A stretch of 64,000 nucleotides of DNA from Craspedostauros australis (Eukaryota > Bacillariophyta > Bacillariophyceae > Mastogloiales > Achnanthaceae): positions 2,170,001-2,234,000 of the forward strand of contig JAMXDE010000010.1 of the NCBI GenBank assembly GCA_026770025.1. Reading direction: 5' to 3'. A program made the translations under genes and the position numbers. Shown piece after piece: positions 19,923 to 29,841 of this stretch (the stretch's first letter is position 1; the number at the start of each line of letters is the position of its first letter). The notes below the pieces were generated by a model that was given only the letters and a program-made list of their open reading frames with translations, was not told the origin of the DNA and did not search any database.

Positions 19923-21749
19923 ATGTTTCCCTCTGCTGCTGCCAGGGCCCTCTCCAAGGATGCCAACCCCTCCCCCAGTAAGAAGCCGCGTTCTGCTCGC
20001 CCTGCATCTGCTCACCCTGTGCCTGCTCCTCCTGTCGATTCGAAGGGGTTCCTGTTGCCAACCGCCAATCAACTGTTGCCTGGCAAGCCGTCCGCTAAGT
20101 TGAGGAAGCCGAGCACCATCACACGAGTAATTGATGTGAAGCCGATGCATGCAGCGGATGGCGGCCTCGTCCCGAACGGTACGCATGCGCACGCTCGTGA
20201 GCTGCATGTGTTCGTCCACATCCTAGACAGCAACGGAGGCGTCTTTGACGACTCCCATGTCGAGGTGCGGTCGGAGGGACGAGGTGTTGGCGATGGAACA
20301 GTGGTGAGCGTTTTCGTGAACGCGCCACCCCCGCCTGCTGCACCTGACGTTGCACCACCTGTCGAGCCTACCCCGCCAGCTAGGCTACCCCGCCAATGCA
20401 ATACGATTGTTGCTGGCCGCTACGCAGACACCTCCAATGATAGCGACAGCACGTTCATTGACGAGGAGGAAAAGCAGACGCGCGCCGGCTGGGGCAGGAG
20501 GGGCGGCAAGTTTGAGTGTGACCCGACAGAGGAGGGCAGCTGGAGGCGTGATGCGATCGCTCGTGTGATGGCGGAGCTTGGATCTAACCTAGATTCAAAA
20601 CTGTTGCAACTCATGCCAAAGAAAGGGTTCGTTCTCACAGGCAGACACGATCGGACCATCTGGAGCTACATCAAACAGGTGTGGAGTGTCGCATCGTGTG
20701 CACTTTGGAGTGTCCTGCTTCCAGAAGAGGGCGTGCCAACTTGTCAGATGGAACAGGTGGTTGCATACGTACGCGGCAATGTGGAACTTCCTCCAACGAT
20801 GTTGGCATCCAATCTATACACTGTGGGCTTGCTCGGAGAAACTACGTCATCCCGCACAGTTAGAGCTGCTCTGGCCATGTCTGCGCCACATGCACTGTGT
20901 ACTGCTATCCTGGGTAGGCATGCACAAGGATTGTCGGAGGAACAGAACGCCCGCATGCTTCCCAAACGCGACATCATCACGCAAAGCCAGGCAAGCACCT
21001 TGCGTCGCTACTTCGACAAGTTGAGTCACGGCGAAATCGTACCTGCGCGAGTTCTTCAGTACCGTATGGGTGCCTGCAATCTCTCTGGTGTGGTGTCCTT
21101 CCTCATGAACATGACTACGTACAAGGCAGGGTTGAGTCACACGGTAAAGTATGGTGGTGTCCAATTTGAAAATGTCCCGGTGTTCGATCGTGGAAGCACC
21201 ACCATCCGAGACTTATTCGGCATGTACTCGTCAACGACTAACAACCCAGTGGGAAGGCCCGCCTTCACCACCATTACTAACCTACTCACACGCAAAAGCA
21301 AGATCAAGACAGGCCTCTCTTCCTTCGAAAGCTACTTCTGGATGGCGACGGAGAAACTGAAACAGGCAATTTCGCGCCTAGTAGAGCTACTCAAGGCTAA
21401 GTATGAAGCAGACGGAGAGGAGGAAAACGATGATGCTGTGGATGCCAATGACGAAAGCTACCACGACAATGATGATCCCAGTGACGTCATCGCACAGCAT
21501 GAACGCACAGCCGATTCCCTGTTGCATGCGCTTGGACTGATTGTTGTGTTCCTCAAATGGGAATTCACCGCCTCCCACATGCAGCTTCAGTGTGACGATC
21601 CAATGCACTCGGCCGCGTTCGCTCTCACCACCAAAAAGGAGAAGAAGAAGGCAACAACCACATCAACCAATCAACGCAAACCACGCACCAACAAGCACAA
21701 GCGCAAGAAAACCACCTGTCACAAACGACACTCCCACCGCCACGAATGA
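19923..21749 (+). CDS. Transposon protein, N-terminal part of a DDE-type transposase
   Basis: The frame has 608 aa and starts at an ATG in a CACC context. Residues 1-35 are Ser/Pro/Lys-rich with nuclear-signal-like KKPRS. About 105-145 are proline-rich and about 150-175 acidic. The folded part runs from about 185 to 555 (for example LPKRDIITQSQASTLRRYFDKLSHGEIVP in the middle) and ends with an LLHALGLIVVFLKWEF segment. The last 45 residues are Lys/Arg/Thr-rich and overlap the next frame, which continues the protein in a +1-shifted phase. I see no GT-AG intron across the overlap; an A-run at 21633-21637 is a possible slippage or indel point. The change may therefore be a mutation or a programmed shift. 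No known domain is recognised in this half; a role in target or end binding is inferred only from position. Confidence 0.65.
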   Translation: MFPSAAARALSKDANPSPSKKPRSARPASAHPVPAPPVDSKGFLLPTANQLLPGKPSAKLRKPSTITRVIDVKPMHAADGGLVPNGTHAHARELHVFVHILDSNGGVFDDSHVEVRSEGRGVGDGTVVSVFVNAPPPPAAPDVAPPVEPTPPARLPRQCNTIVAGRYADTSNDSDSTFIDEEEKQTRAGWGRRGGKFECDPTEEGSWRRDAIARVMAELGSNLDSKLLQLMPKKGFVLTGRHDRTIWSYIKQVWSVASCALWSVLLPEEGVPTCQMEQVVAYVRGNVELPPTMLASNLYTVGLLGETTSSRTVRAALAMSAPHALCTAILGRHAQGLSEEQNARMLPKRDIITQSQASTLRRYFDKLSHGEIVPARVLQYRMGACNLSGVVSFLMNMTTYKAGLSHTVKYGGVQFENVPVFDRGSTTIRDLFGMYSSTTNNPVGRPAFTTITNLLTRKSKIKTGLSSFESYFWMATEKLKQAISRLVELLKAKYEADGEEENDDAVDANDESYHDNDDPSDVIAQHERTADSLLHALGLIVVFLKWEFTASHMQLQCDDPMHSAAFALTTKKEKKKATTTSTNQRKPRTNKHKRKKTTCHKRHSHRHE

Positions 21750-23466
21750 CACTCCTGTGGTCACGACAAACGAACAACCACGTAAAGTATGCAACCGTTG
21801 TGGCGCAGCAATGCGATTTGTGAATGATCGTTTTGTCCCTTTTGTCAAAATGCTTAAGGACAACGAACTCGCAGAACACAAAGACGAATTGCAATCAATG
21901 CTTGCGGCGGCGCCAGGATTCGCCAATGAAATCGTTAAATACATGGCTCACAAAGTGCGTGCGAAAGTTCAATTCCAACAAATCAAATTTTATCAATCCA
22001 CACTCAATGATAAGCCTGAAAGAGCCTATGTGGTACTTGACCATAAGCAAAAAATTCTACCGACAGGCCAAGGCGAAGCCCAACAAGAATATTGGGGGAA
22101 GAAGGGAATGTCACTGCTTGGGGCAATGGTCATCACGTGTCGCAATGACATTTTCACTTATCGGTTCATCGACATTGTGGTCGGTGGAAGACCGACTCAA
22201 GACACTCTTCAAGTTGGCGGACTACTTGACATCGTGCAACAAAAGGTCAAAGACATTCACCCATCCGTGACTGAAATCATCCTACAGAGCGACAACGCGT
22301 GTTGCTTTGCCAGTCATGAGCACATCGCGCTCATCACATCGGTACTCAACAAGAACCTTGCGACACGAAAAGCAGCTAAAATCATCGCATGGATTTACAC
22401 GGAGGCCCAAACCGGTAAGAGCATGCTGGACACCCACTTCGCGTACATCACACGTGTACTGCGAAAATACGTGCAAAGTGGCAAGGACATCAAGACCCCT
22501 TTCCAAGTCTTCCTCACGCTCCAAGCTGGTAACATCGCAGGTACGACAACGGTACTTGTCAACGCAGAGACCCTCGAAGGCAACATCACGACGCTTCCAG
22601 GCGCACCAAAACAACGATTCCGCGCATCTGGACAACAGGTACGTATGACTCACGAGGTGAAGTACGATGATGACCAGGCGCGGTTGGTGGCTGTATCTGG
22701 AATCACGGAAGACGTCGTGGTGAAGAGCGCTGAATGGGAAGGGTGGATCATCAACGAGTTGGGTGTCATCGCGGACAAAACATTCACGTCCGTCAAGCCG
22801 GCAATTACGTCCGAATCATTCAGGAAGACGGACAAGACACGCAAAATGGGGCGTACAGCAACAGAGAGCAAGGCGTTCACGATCGGCAAAGCCCTCCAAG
22901 ACGGACAACAACATCTACCATCCGATCACACCACAGCACTACAAGACCAGACGGCGGAAACCGAACACCCACCACTCGCAGTGCCAGGCTGGGCGAGCAA
23001 AACAACATGGACCAACGCCAAACTACCAGACTACATCGCGGACAAATTGAAGGACATCTGCGCAGCGTCCGCGAAGGACCCGAAAAACAGACCGTCCGAA
23101 CACGAAGCACACGAGCAATTGATGGGCAACGAAAGAACCAAAACTGACTGGTACGTACAACTGCATGCAAATCCCATGCGCGTGAAAGCGTCGCTGTTTG
23201 CAGCGTACAGTGCCAAGCAACGCAAACAAAACCAGGAGGCTGTGCTCACCAAGACAGAAACCAACACAACAAACAAAGCAACAGCAGCATCCGCAATTGT
23301 GGCAATCCACAATGCACCAGCGAAAACAGAGGAAGAGCAGAGAGAAGAGGAGTTGCAGAGAGAAGAAAAGCAATTGGAGAATCAGAGGTGGTGTGATGCT
23401 CACACAATGAAGGCCAACACAGAAAGTGAGGCTGTGTTGGATGATGACAAACCGGGATATGTATGA
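21541..23466 (+). CDS. Transposon protein, catalytic part of a DDE-type transposase
   Basis: The frame has 641 codons, overlaps the previous one by about 210 bp and has no ATG before 21811, so it is probably not expressed alone. Protein-like sequence starts near 21670. A zinc-knuckle-like CNRCG pair comes first. Candidate catalytic acids fit an RNase H fold: D at 22039 (VVLDHKQK), D at 22291 (LQSDNACC), and E at 22402 or D about 27 bases later (TEAQTGKSMLDTHFAY). From memory, this LDHKQK / QSDNA / TGKxxLDTHF pattern recurs in uncharacterised stramenopile proteins. The C-terminal third is Glu/Gln-rich and coiled-coil-like (REEELQREEKQLE). The Copia insertion sits at the very end of the frame, so the last residues and the stop now come from LTR sequence. 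Confidence 0.65.
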   Translation: MLCSSNGNSPPPTCSFSVTIQCTRPRSLSPPKRRRRRQQPHQPINANHAPTSTSARKPPVTNDTPTATNDTPVVTTNEQPRKVCNRCGAAMRFVNDRFVPFVKMLKDNELAEHKDELQSMLAAAPGFANEIVKYMAHKVRAKVQFQQIKFYQSTLNDKPERAYVVLDHKQKILPTGQGEAQQEYWGKKGMSLLGAMVITCRNDIFTYRFIDIVVGGRPTQDTLQVGGLLDIVQQKVKDIHPSVTEIILQSDNACCFASHEHIALITSVLNKNLATRKAAKIIAWIYTEAQTGKSMLDTHFAYITRVLRKYVQSGKDIKTPFQVFLTLQAGNIAGTTTVLVNAETLEGNITTLPGAPKQRFRASGQQVRMTHEVKYDDDQARLVAVSGITEDVVVKSAEWEGWIINELGVIADKTFTSVKPAITSESFRKTDKTRKMGRTATESKAFTIGKALQDGQQHLPSDHTTALQDQTAETEHPPLAVPGWASKTTWTNAKLPDYIADKLKDICAASAKDPKNRPSEHEAHEQLMGNERTKTDWYVQLHANPMRVKASLFAAYSAKQRKQNQEAVLTKTETNTTNKATAASAIVAIHNAPAKTEEEQREEELQREEKQLENQRWCDAHTMKANTESEAVLDDDKPGYV

Positions 23467-23622
23467 AACCGTTGAAACGACGTTACACGATAGACGCTGT
23501 TACCATTCATGGACGACACAGTAATGCAGTCAACACACTGACGCATACGACATCGATAAGACTCATAATCTGCATCTTTACTCTTTTTCACTCTAAATCG
23601 GTTTCACGTGTGTCGTAACTTG
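23448..23622 (+). repeat. Left LTR of the Copia element
   Basis: It matches 29663-29837 base for base as far as I can read. It starts CAAACC and ends AACTTG, so the termini form CAA...TTG instead of the usual TG...CA. The last G may belong to the target duplication. Confidence 0.9.
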
Positions 23623-24100
23623 GTTTATCATTCTCATCCGCTCATGCGGGCATGTGCGAGCGTGCAGGGACCGCCTGAAGAGGCGACGATAATACTGGGA
23701 CCCCGCTCCGAGGGTGGACCGTCACCAAGCCGGCACTGCTTGTACTGTGCTGCATCCTCTTTGACCATGATGTGTTGACGCAATGTGACCGGCGTCAACG
23801 GGATGCAATCTCACCGTTCGCGTTGCGAGGTGTTGATGACACTGGTGGACGCACCGACCGTAGGTCACGCGGAAATCCTTAATGAGACACACGCTGTCAT
23901 CAGCGAAAAGATCGCGTGCCTTGTTGCCCGGTCTGTGCTTCTCATCGTGGACTGACACCGTGAAAAACACACGTTGAACCATTTTCACGTCGAAAACACA
24001 CTATGTCCCAGTGTGATTTTCTTGACAACACAAATCCTTTTTCCTGCACTACTTCTTTCCCTTATCATTAGCAACAACGCTACACACGAACATCATCAAC

Positions 24101-25588
24101 ATGGCAGCCGCTGCAAACGCCAACGAAATACGTGACTATTGCAAGAACGTACTGAGTTTCCCAGACGATGACATCGTCGACGCTCTTGAAGATCAAGGTC
24201 TGACCAAATTCGACGACTTCCTCTCCATCACCGATGAAGGCGTTACTGCCCTGTGCAAGCGCATCTGTGACGGCAGCGGGTTCATCGAAAACCCCGCCTA
24301 CAAGGCAGGAGCCAAAGGCAACGTACCACCACAAATCAAGGATCCAGGCATCAGCATCGGATGGGTGCATGAGACCAAACTGCGTCAACTGCGTTACGCA
24401 CGATTCCATTTCCAACGCATTCAACGCCCGTTCACAGCAGCAGAGGCAACAATGGACCGCCTTGTTGCGTTATGGGAGCTCTTTCTCGAGGAACAACGCA
24501 TTAAGAAGGAAACCGAGATGGATATGCCAGAACGGCTGGTCAAAGTGGACCGAGTCCGTGACAGTCTCGAAGACATCCAGAACTTCTTGGAGAATACACA
24601 TGGTGCATTTGATGCTCCGCTCTCCTATGTGATCCGTGAGGACGCACGCAAACCTGAAGATCGCACGCCTCCAGTCAACACCGGGTTTGGTGTGCCAACC
24701 ATGAAGGAGGAACTCATTGACCGGGCGATTCATGCAGGCATTCGATACGACGCCGACAACGCCAAGGTGTGGCAGGTGGTTCGCCACGTCACTCACGGCG
24801 GACCTGCATGGGCATGGGTCCAAGGCTTTGAGCGTGCACGCAATGGTCGTGCAGCATTCATCGCACTCAAGGAACACTATCACGGTGACTCCTTTCAGGC
24901 GCGCACCAAGGCCGCTGCATCCAAGACAATCGCTACCAGCTTCTATGACGGCAAATCGCGTCAATTCACCTTTGAACGATACGCACAAATCATGAAAGGC
25001 GCGTTCGAGGATATGGCACGATGCGGTGAACCACTCGTGAACGCGGCGAAAGTGCGCCATTTCCTCGATGGTATCCGCGATTCTCGCCTCGACAGTGCAT
25101 GCGTTGCTATCAAGATCAACGAAGCTCTTCGTGAAGACCTACCAGGAGCCATCAATGTCCTGAGCGAAGTCATTGACCATAAACAGATCGCGTCACCCAG
25201 ACGCTCCATTGGTTCGATGGATCGCGGCAAAGGCGGTCGTGGCAACCGTAACGGAACCCCAAGCAAGGGTGGCCGTGGAGGTCAAGGCAAACCCAAGAAA
25301 TATGATCCGAACATGGTCATTACTGATCGCCATTACTCACCCGACGAATGGTCGGTCATGTCATCCACACAGAAGACCAAGGCACTTGAGATGCGTGCTG
25401 AACGAGACAAACGCCGTGGGGTCATGTCGGTGGGCAGAAACACACCATCGAAACGTCCGCATGAAGAGACGGCTGGCCATTACGGACCAACTGATGCTGC
25501 TAATCAAGGCGGTAGCCCATCTGGCACCAACAATCAGGCTGGAATTGGCAGCATGGCTACCCGTCGCAACCAACAAGGACGTTCCTGA
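24101..25588 (+). CDS. Copia gag
   Basis: This is the first frame of the retroelement (495 codons). It is mostly helical in character, with a long central region typical of Copia capsid precursors, then a Gly/Arg/Lys-rich basic tail likely to bind RNA. I did not see a CCHC zinc knuckle. It is treated as a part of the fossil element. Confidence 0.8.
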   Translation: MAAAANANEIRDYCKNVLSFPDDDIVDALEDQGLTKFDDFLSITDEGVTALCKRICDGSGFIENPAYKAGAKGNVPPQIKDPGISIGWVHETKLRQLRYARFHFQRIQRPFTAAEATMDRLVALWELFLEEQRIKKETEMDMPERLVKVDRVRDSLEDIQNFLENTHGAFDAPLSYVIREDARKPEDRTPPVNTGFGVPTMKEELIDRAIHAGIRYDADNAKVWQVVRHVTHGGPAWAWVQGFERARNGRAAFIALKEHYHGDSFQARTKAAASKTIATSFYDGKSRQFTFERYAQIMKGAFEDMARCGEPLVNAAKVRHFLDGIRDSRLDSACVAIKINEALREDLPGAINVLSEVIDHKQIASPRRSIGSMDRGKGGRGNRNGTPSKGGRGGQGKPKKYDPNMVITDRHYSPDEWSVMSSTQKTKALEMRAERDKRRGVMSVGRNTPSKRPHEETAGHYGPTDAANQGGSPSGTNNQAGIGSMATRRNQQGRS

Positions 25589-25624
25589 CCGCAAGGTCAT
25601 ACGAGACGGCTCACATCCGTTAGC

Positions 25625-28600
25625 ATGTCTCTGTCATCTGATACCCCACGGGCAGAGCTCGATTCGCATGCGGATACATGTTGCTTTGGTGATACTGCGT
25701 ACATTGTGCATCAGACCGATCAAACCGTCACTGCAACCCCCTTTATTGACTCACTTGGATCCATCGATAATGCACCAATCGTCACAGCTGCGATAGCATA
25801 CGATGATCCAATTACATATCAAACATTTATTCTGTTCTTTCCACAATCGATCTACTTTCCTCGTCTTGAACATCCTTTGTTGTGCCCAAATCAAATGAGG
25901 GCTGCGGGTATAGTCGTGAATGATGTTCCTCTGCTCATGATTAAAGAGCACGAACGGAAACAGGAAGACCATTCTGTGGTCTCATCCGACGACGACCTAC
26001 ACATCCCATTACGGTTACAGGGTACCGTATCCTACTTCCACATTAGGAAGCCAACACAACAAGAAGTCCAATCCGACCGTGATTGCATCCACGTCATGAT
26101 GACACAAGAGGCCACATGGGACCCATCCCAGTGGTCGTCAGGTGACGACGAAGACGCCATCCGAGCATCTCTCTCATCACAACGAACCATATCATCCATC
26201 AACATCCATGGCACCCATACATCCAGTCGAAAGGGGACTATCACACCCGATGTCCTCGCGCAACGTTGGCGTATCGGAACGGAAGCCGCATCACGCACAC
26301 TTGATGCAACCACACAGTTGGCCATTCGTGACTTTCGTCATACATCAGGTACACGACGTCTCAATCCGTACGCCATGCAACTACGATATCGTCGGCTCAA
26401 CACCCAACTCTACGCCGACACCATGCACGCAAAGACCAAGTCGATTCGTGGCAACAAGTGCGCCATGATCTACTGTACCCCGTTTCACTGGGTCCGGGTG
26501 TACCCAATGGCAGAACGCAAAGAAGCACATCGCACACTCGACGAACTGTTTCGTGACCACGGTATCCCACACACCATCATCCCTGACAACGCCAAGGAGC
26601 TCGTAGCTGGCGAATTCCGTCGCAAGCTGCATAGAGCACAAGTTTCCATCCGACCAATTGAAGCATACATCCACAATCAGAACAAAGCAGAAGCCACCAT
26701 CCGCGAACTGCGACGGCATTACCGACGCTTGATGACTTCGACCGACACACCAGAATACCTGTGGGATTACTGCTTCGAATACTGTGCCGAGATACGCAGT
26801 CACACCGCGATCGCTATCCATGATCTTCATGGCGAGACACCCGCAACCATATTGTCCGGTGATACTGCTGACATCTCTCACATCGCTGAGTTTGGCTGGT
26901 TCGACTTCGTGTGGTATATCAACATTCAAGACGCGTCAATGAACGTCAAGCAACTTGGTCGCTACCTTGGGCCAAGCCGCTCTGTTGGTGACGCAATGTG
27001 CTCGTACATCCTTACTGCCAACGGCGTTGTTGTTTCTAAATCCTCTGTTTTGCCTCTCTCCCACGATGACACACATAGCGACGTAATCGCACACAAATGC
27101 AACGAGTTCATGGACACACTTCGATCCAAATGGAAGCAACGAATGGAGGGCATCACCATCGATGACGACGGCGACGACGTTGACGATACCGCCGAAGACA
27201 TCGACATCCTGCAGAACACCGAACCACTGGAACAAATCATGGAACCAGACGATGTTGACAGTGCCATCTTCGACAAATACATCGCAACCAAAGTCATCCT
27301 ACCGACAGGGGACGAAATGCAACACGGAACAGTCAAACAACGCAAACGAGACACAGAAGGCAACCTCATCGGCCGATCCCATCCGAATCCTATGCTTGAC
27401 ACCGCACAATACGAAGTGGAGTTCCTTGATGGACACCACGAAGTGTTCAGCGCCAACCAAATTGCGGAGAATATCTACGCGCGCATTGACGACGACGGAT
27501 ACACGACTATGCTGATGGATGAAATCATCGATCACAAACGCTTGCCCTCTGTTTCTTCCCCTTCTCCTCACTCCAAATCCACAAAAGGCTGGAAGCTCTG
27601 CATCCGATGGAAGGACGGATCCACATCCTGGATCCATCTACGCGACGCAAAAGAAGCCGACCCAGTACGCGTTGCTGAATATGCTGCAGACAACAAGCTT
27701 GTCAACGAACCTGCATTCAAGTGGTGGGTGCCACATACCCTACGTAAACGACAACGCATCATCATGGCAACGAAGCGGCGACACGTCCGAAAGAACGAGA
27801 TGTTTGGCGTGGAGCTCCCTACCTCAGTGCGTCATGCACTTGCGATCGACGCGGCTACAGGCACGGATCTGTGGCGACAAGCCATCGCAAAAGAAATGAA
27901 GGCCGTGCGACCAGCGTTCGACATCAAAGAACTTGACACTCCTGACCCCGTGGGCTACCAATACATGGAATGCCACATGATATTCGCCGTCAAGGTGGAC
28001 CTCACAAGAAAGGCGCGGCTTGTCGCTGGGGGACACATGACGGAAGCGCCTGCAACAATCACATACGCGAGTGTGGTGTCACGCGAAAGCGTACGCATTG
28101 CGTTCTTGATCGCTGCACTCAATGACTTGGACATCCTTGCTGCGGATGTTCAGAATGCGTATCTGAACGCCCCGTGCCGGGAACGCATATACACACGGTG
28201 TGGTCCGGAATTCGGATCCGATCAGGGGAAGATCGCAATCATTTGTCGGGCCCTGTATGGACTGAAATCAAGTGGAGCAGCATGGAGAGCGCATCTGGCA
28301 GAAACACTGCGCGATTCGTTGGGATTCATTTCCTGCCGTGCTGACAGCGACGTCTGGATGAAACCAGCTGTTGCGAGCGATGGGTCAGAATATTACGAAT
28401 ACGTGCTCGTGTACACCGACGACATCCTTGCTGTATCCAAACAACCACGACGCATCCTTGATGCGATTGACTCACACTTTTTCCTCAAACCGAGTTCCAT
28501 TGGCCCTCCAACAACATACCTTGGATCTACTATCTCACAATTCCATCTCACTGCCGATCCATCACGCCCCAAATGGAGCATGGGCTCACAAGAATACATC

Positions 28601-29491
28601 AAATCCGCTCTCAAGATCGTCACCAAATACCTCACTGAACACAGTCTACGACTAAAGACGAAAGCACCCAGCGTCCTACCAAACAACTATCGACCGGAAC
28701 TGGACGGATCACAACTGTGTGACACTGAACAAACGACGTTCTATCAACAATTGATTGGCATCCTGCGCTGGACTGTTGAGCTCGGACGCATTGACATTTG
28801 CTGCGAGACCTCGATGATGGCATCGTACTGTGTTGCGCCACGAATTGGCCACTTGCATGCTCTCTTTCACATGTTCGCATACCTCAAATCTCACGATCGT
28901 TCTCGCCTTGTTTTTGATGATGCATACATTGATAAACCGCCTGTGATGCAACCCAACTGGAACGATTTCTACCCAGATGCTCATGAACAACTACCTGCTG
29001 ACATGCCACCGCCACGCGGAAAGGAAGTCCAAATGACGTGCTTTGTTGATGCTGATCATGCAGGTGACCGCGTCACGCGACGCTCACGCACCGGCGTGCT
29101 CTTGTTCTTAAACACATCACCGATACTATGGTACAGCAAGAAACAGAACAGCATTGAGACATCCACATTCGGCAGCGAATTCACAGCGCTCAAGGTCGCC
29201 ACTGAAATCATTATCGGCATGAGATACAAACTCCGTATGATGGGCATTCCACTAGATGGTCCAGCGGATGTAAGGGTCGACAATCAGAGTGTGGTGTACA
29301 ACTCCTCACTACCAGAATCACAATTGCGGAAGAAAGCCAATGCCATTGCATATCACTTCGTCAGAGAAAGCATCGCAGCGGGTATCTTGGTGGTACAGCA
29401 TGAACCATCCGAAACCAACCTATCCGACATGCTCACGAAGCAACAACAAGGACCGAGACGAAAGGAACAAGCACAACGGGTCCTCTTTTGA
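25625..29491 (+). CDS. Copia pol
   Basis: This 1288-codon frame holds, in order, a protease-like start (about 25640-25800), an integrase core (about 26310-26900), a reverse transcriptase (about 27880-28700, with YTDD at its active site) and RNase H (about 29030-29450). Integrase ahead of reverse transcriptase places it in Ty1/Copia rather than Ty3/Gypsy. Confidence 0.93.
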   Translation: MSLSSDTPRAELDSHADTCCFGDTAYIVHQTDQTVTATPFIDSLGSIDNAPIVTAAIAYDDPITYQTFILFFPQSIYFPRLEHPLLCPNQMRAAGIVVNDVPLLMIKEHERKQEDHSVVSSDDDLHIPLRLQGTVSYFHIRKPTQQEVQSDRDCIHVMMTQEATWDPSQWSSGDDEDAIRASLSSQRTISSINIHGTHTSSRKGTITPDVLAQRWRIGTEAASRTLDATTQLAIRDFRHTSGTRRLNPYAMQLRYRRLNTQLYADTMHAKTKSIRGNKCAMIYCTPFHWVRVYPMAERKEAHRTLDELFRDHGIPHTIIPDNAKELVAGEFRRKLHRAQVSIRPIEAYIHNQNKAEATIRELRRHYRRLMTSTDTPEYLWDYCFEYCAEIRSHTAIAIHDLHGETPATILSGDTADISHIAEFGWFDFVWYINIQDASMNVKQLGRYLGPSRSVGDAMCSYILTANGVVVSKSSVLPLSHDDTHSDVIAHKCNEFMDTLRSKWKQRMEGITIDDDGDDVDDTAEDIDILQNTEPLEQIMEPDDVDSAIFDKYIATKVILPTGDEMQHGTVKQRKRDTEGNLIGRSHPNPMLDTAQYEVEFLDGHHEVFSANQIAENIYARIDDDGYTTMLMDEIIDHKRLPSVSSPSPHSKSTKGWKLCIRWKDGSTSWIHLRDAKEADPVRVAEYAADNKLVNEPAFKWWVPHTLRKRQRIIMATKRRHVRKNEMFGVELPTSVRHALAIDAATGTDLWRQAIAKEMKAVRPAFDIKELDTPDPVGYQYMECHMIFAVKVDLTRKARLVAGGHMTEAPATITYASVVSRESVRIAFLIAALNDLDILAADVQNAYLNAPCRERIYTRCGPEFGSDQGKIAIICRALYGLKSSGAAWRAHLAETLRDSLGFISCRADSDVWMKPAVASDGSEYYEYVLVYTDDILAVSKQPRRILDAIDSHFFLKPSSIGPPTTYLGSTISQFHLTADPSRPKWSMGSQEYIKSALKIVTKYLTEHSLRLKTKAPSVLPNNYRPELDGSQLCDTEQTTFYQQLIGILRWTVELGRIDICCETSMMASYCVAPRIGHLHALFHMFAYLKSHDRSRLVFDDAYIDKPPVMQPNWNDFYPDAHEQLPADMPPPRGKEVQMTCFVDADHAGDRVTRRSRTGVLLFLNTSPILWYSKKQNSIETSTFGSEFTALKVATEIIIGMRYKLRMMGIPLDGPADVRVDNQSVVYNSSLPESQLRKKANAIAYHFVRESIAAGILVVQHEPSETNLSDMLTKQQQGPRRKEQAQRVLF

Positions 29492-29662
29492 CCTCGGCGC
29501 TGCGCAACAGTACCCAAGGGTGGTCAATCATGGGCTCTGCTCCTGATTGGTGGGCTGAGCGCCCTGCGGTGTCCACATGTGGGGCATGCAGCAGGTACAT
29601 CCCGAATGCAACCAAAATGTGACGATACGACGGCTAGCACAGCCACCGCGCATCGAGGGGAC

Positions 29663-29837
29663 CAAACCGGGATATGTATGAAACCGTTGAAACGACGTTA
29701 CACGATAGACGCTGTTACCATTCATGGACGACACAGTAATGCAGTCAACACACTGACGCATACGACATCGATAAGACTCATAATCTGCATCTTTACTCTT
29801 TTTCACTCTAAATCGGTTTCACGTGTGTCGTAACTTG
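29663..29837 (+). repeat. Right LTR of the Copia element
   Basis: It is identical by eye to the left LTR and followed by the target duplication ending ATGA. Transposon sequence resumes after 29841. Confidence 0.9.
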
Positions 29838-29841
29838 ATGA

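Larger units (their letters stand above)
23448..29837 (+). mobile_element. Ty1/Copia LTR retrotransposon nested in the DNA transposon
   Basis: The element has two LTRs of 174-175 bp that read as identical, a gag frame and a pol frame in the Copia order protease, integrase, reverse transcriptase, RNase H. It is flanked by GATGA (or ATGA if the shared G belongs to the LTR). Gag and pol are separate frames in the same phase with a short gap; relatives express pol by a single polyprotein or by read-through. A purine-rich stretch (GAGGGG) precedes the right LTR. I could not identify the primer-binding site. It looks whole, and identical LTRs imply a recent insertion. It is probably related to the Copia lineages described from diatoms. 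Confidence 0.92.
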
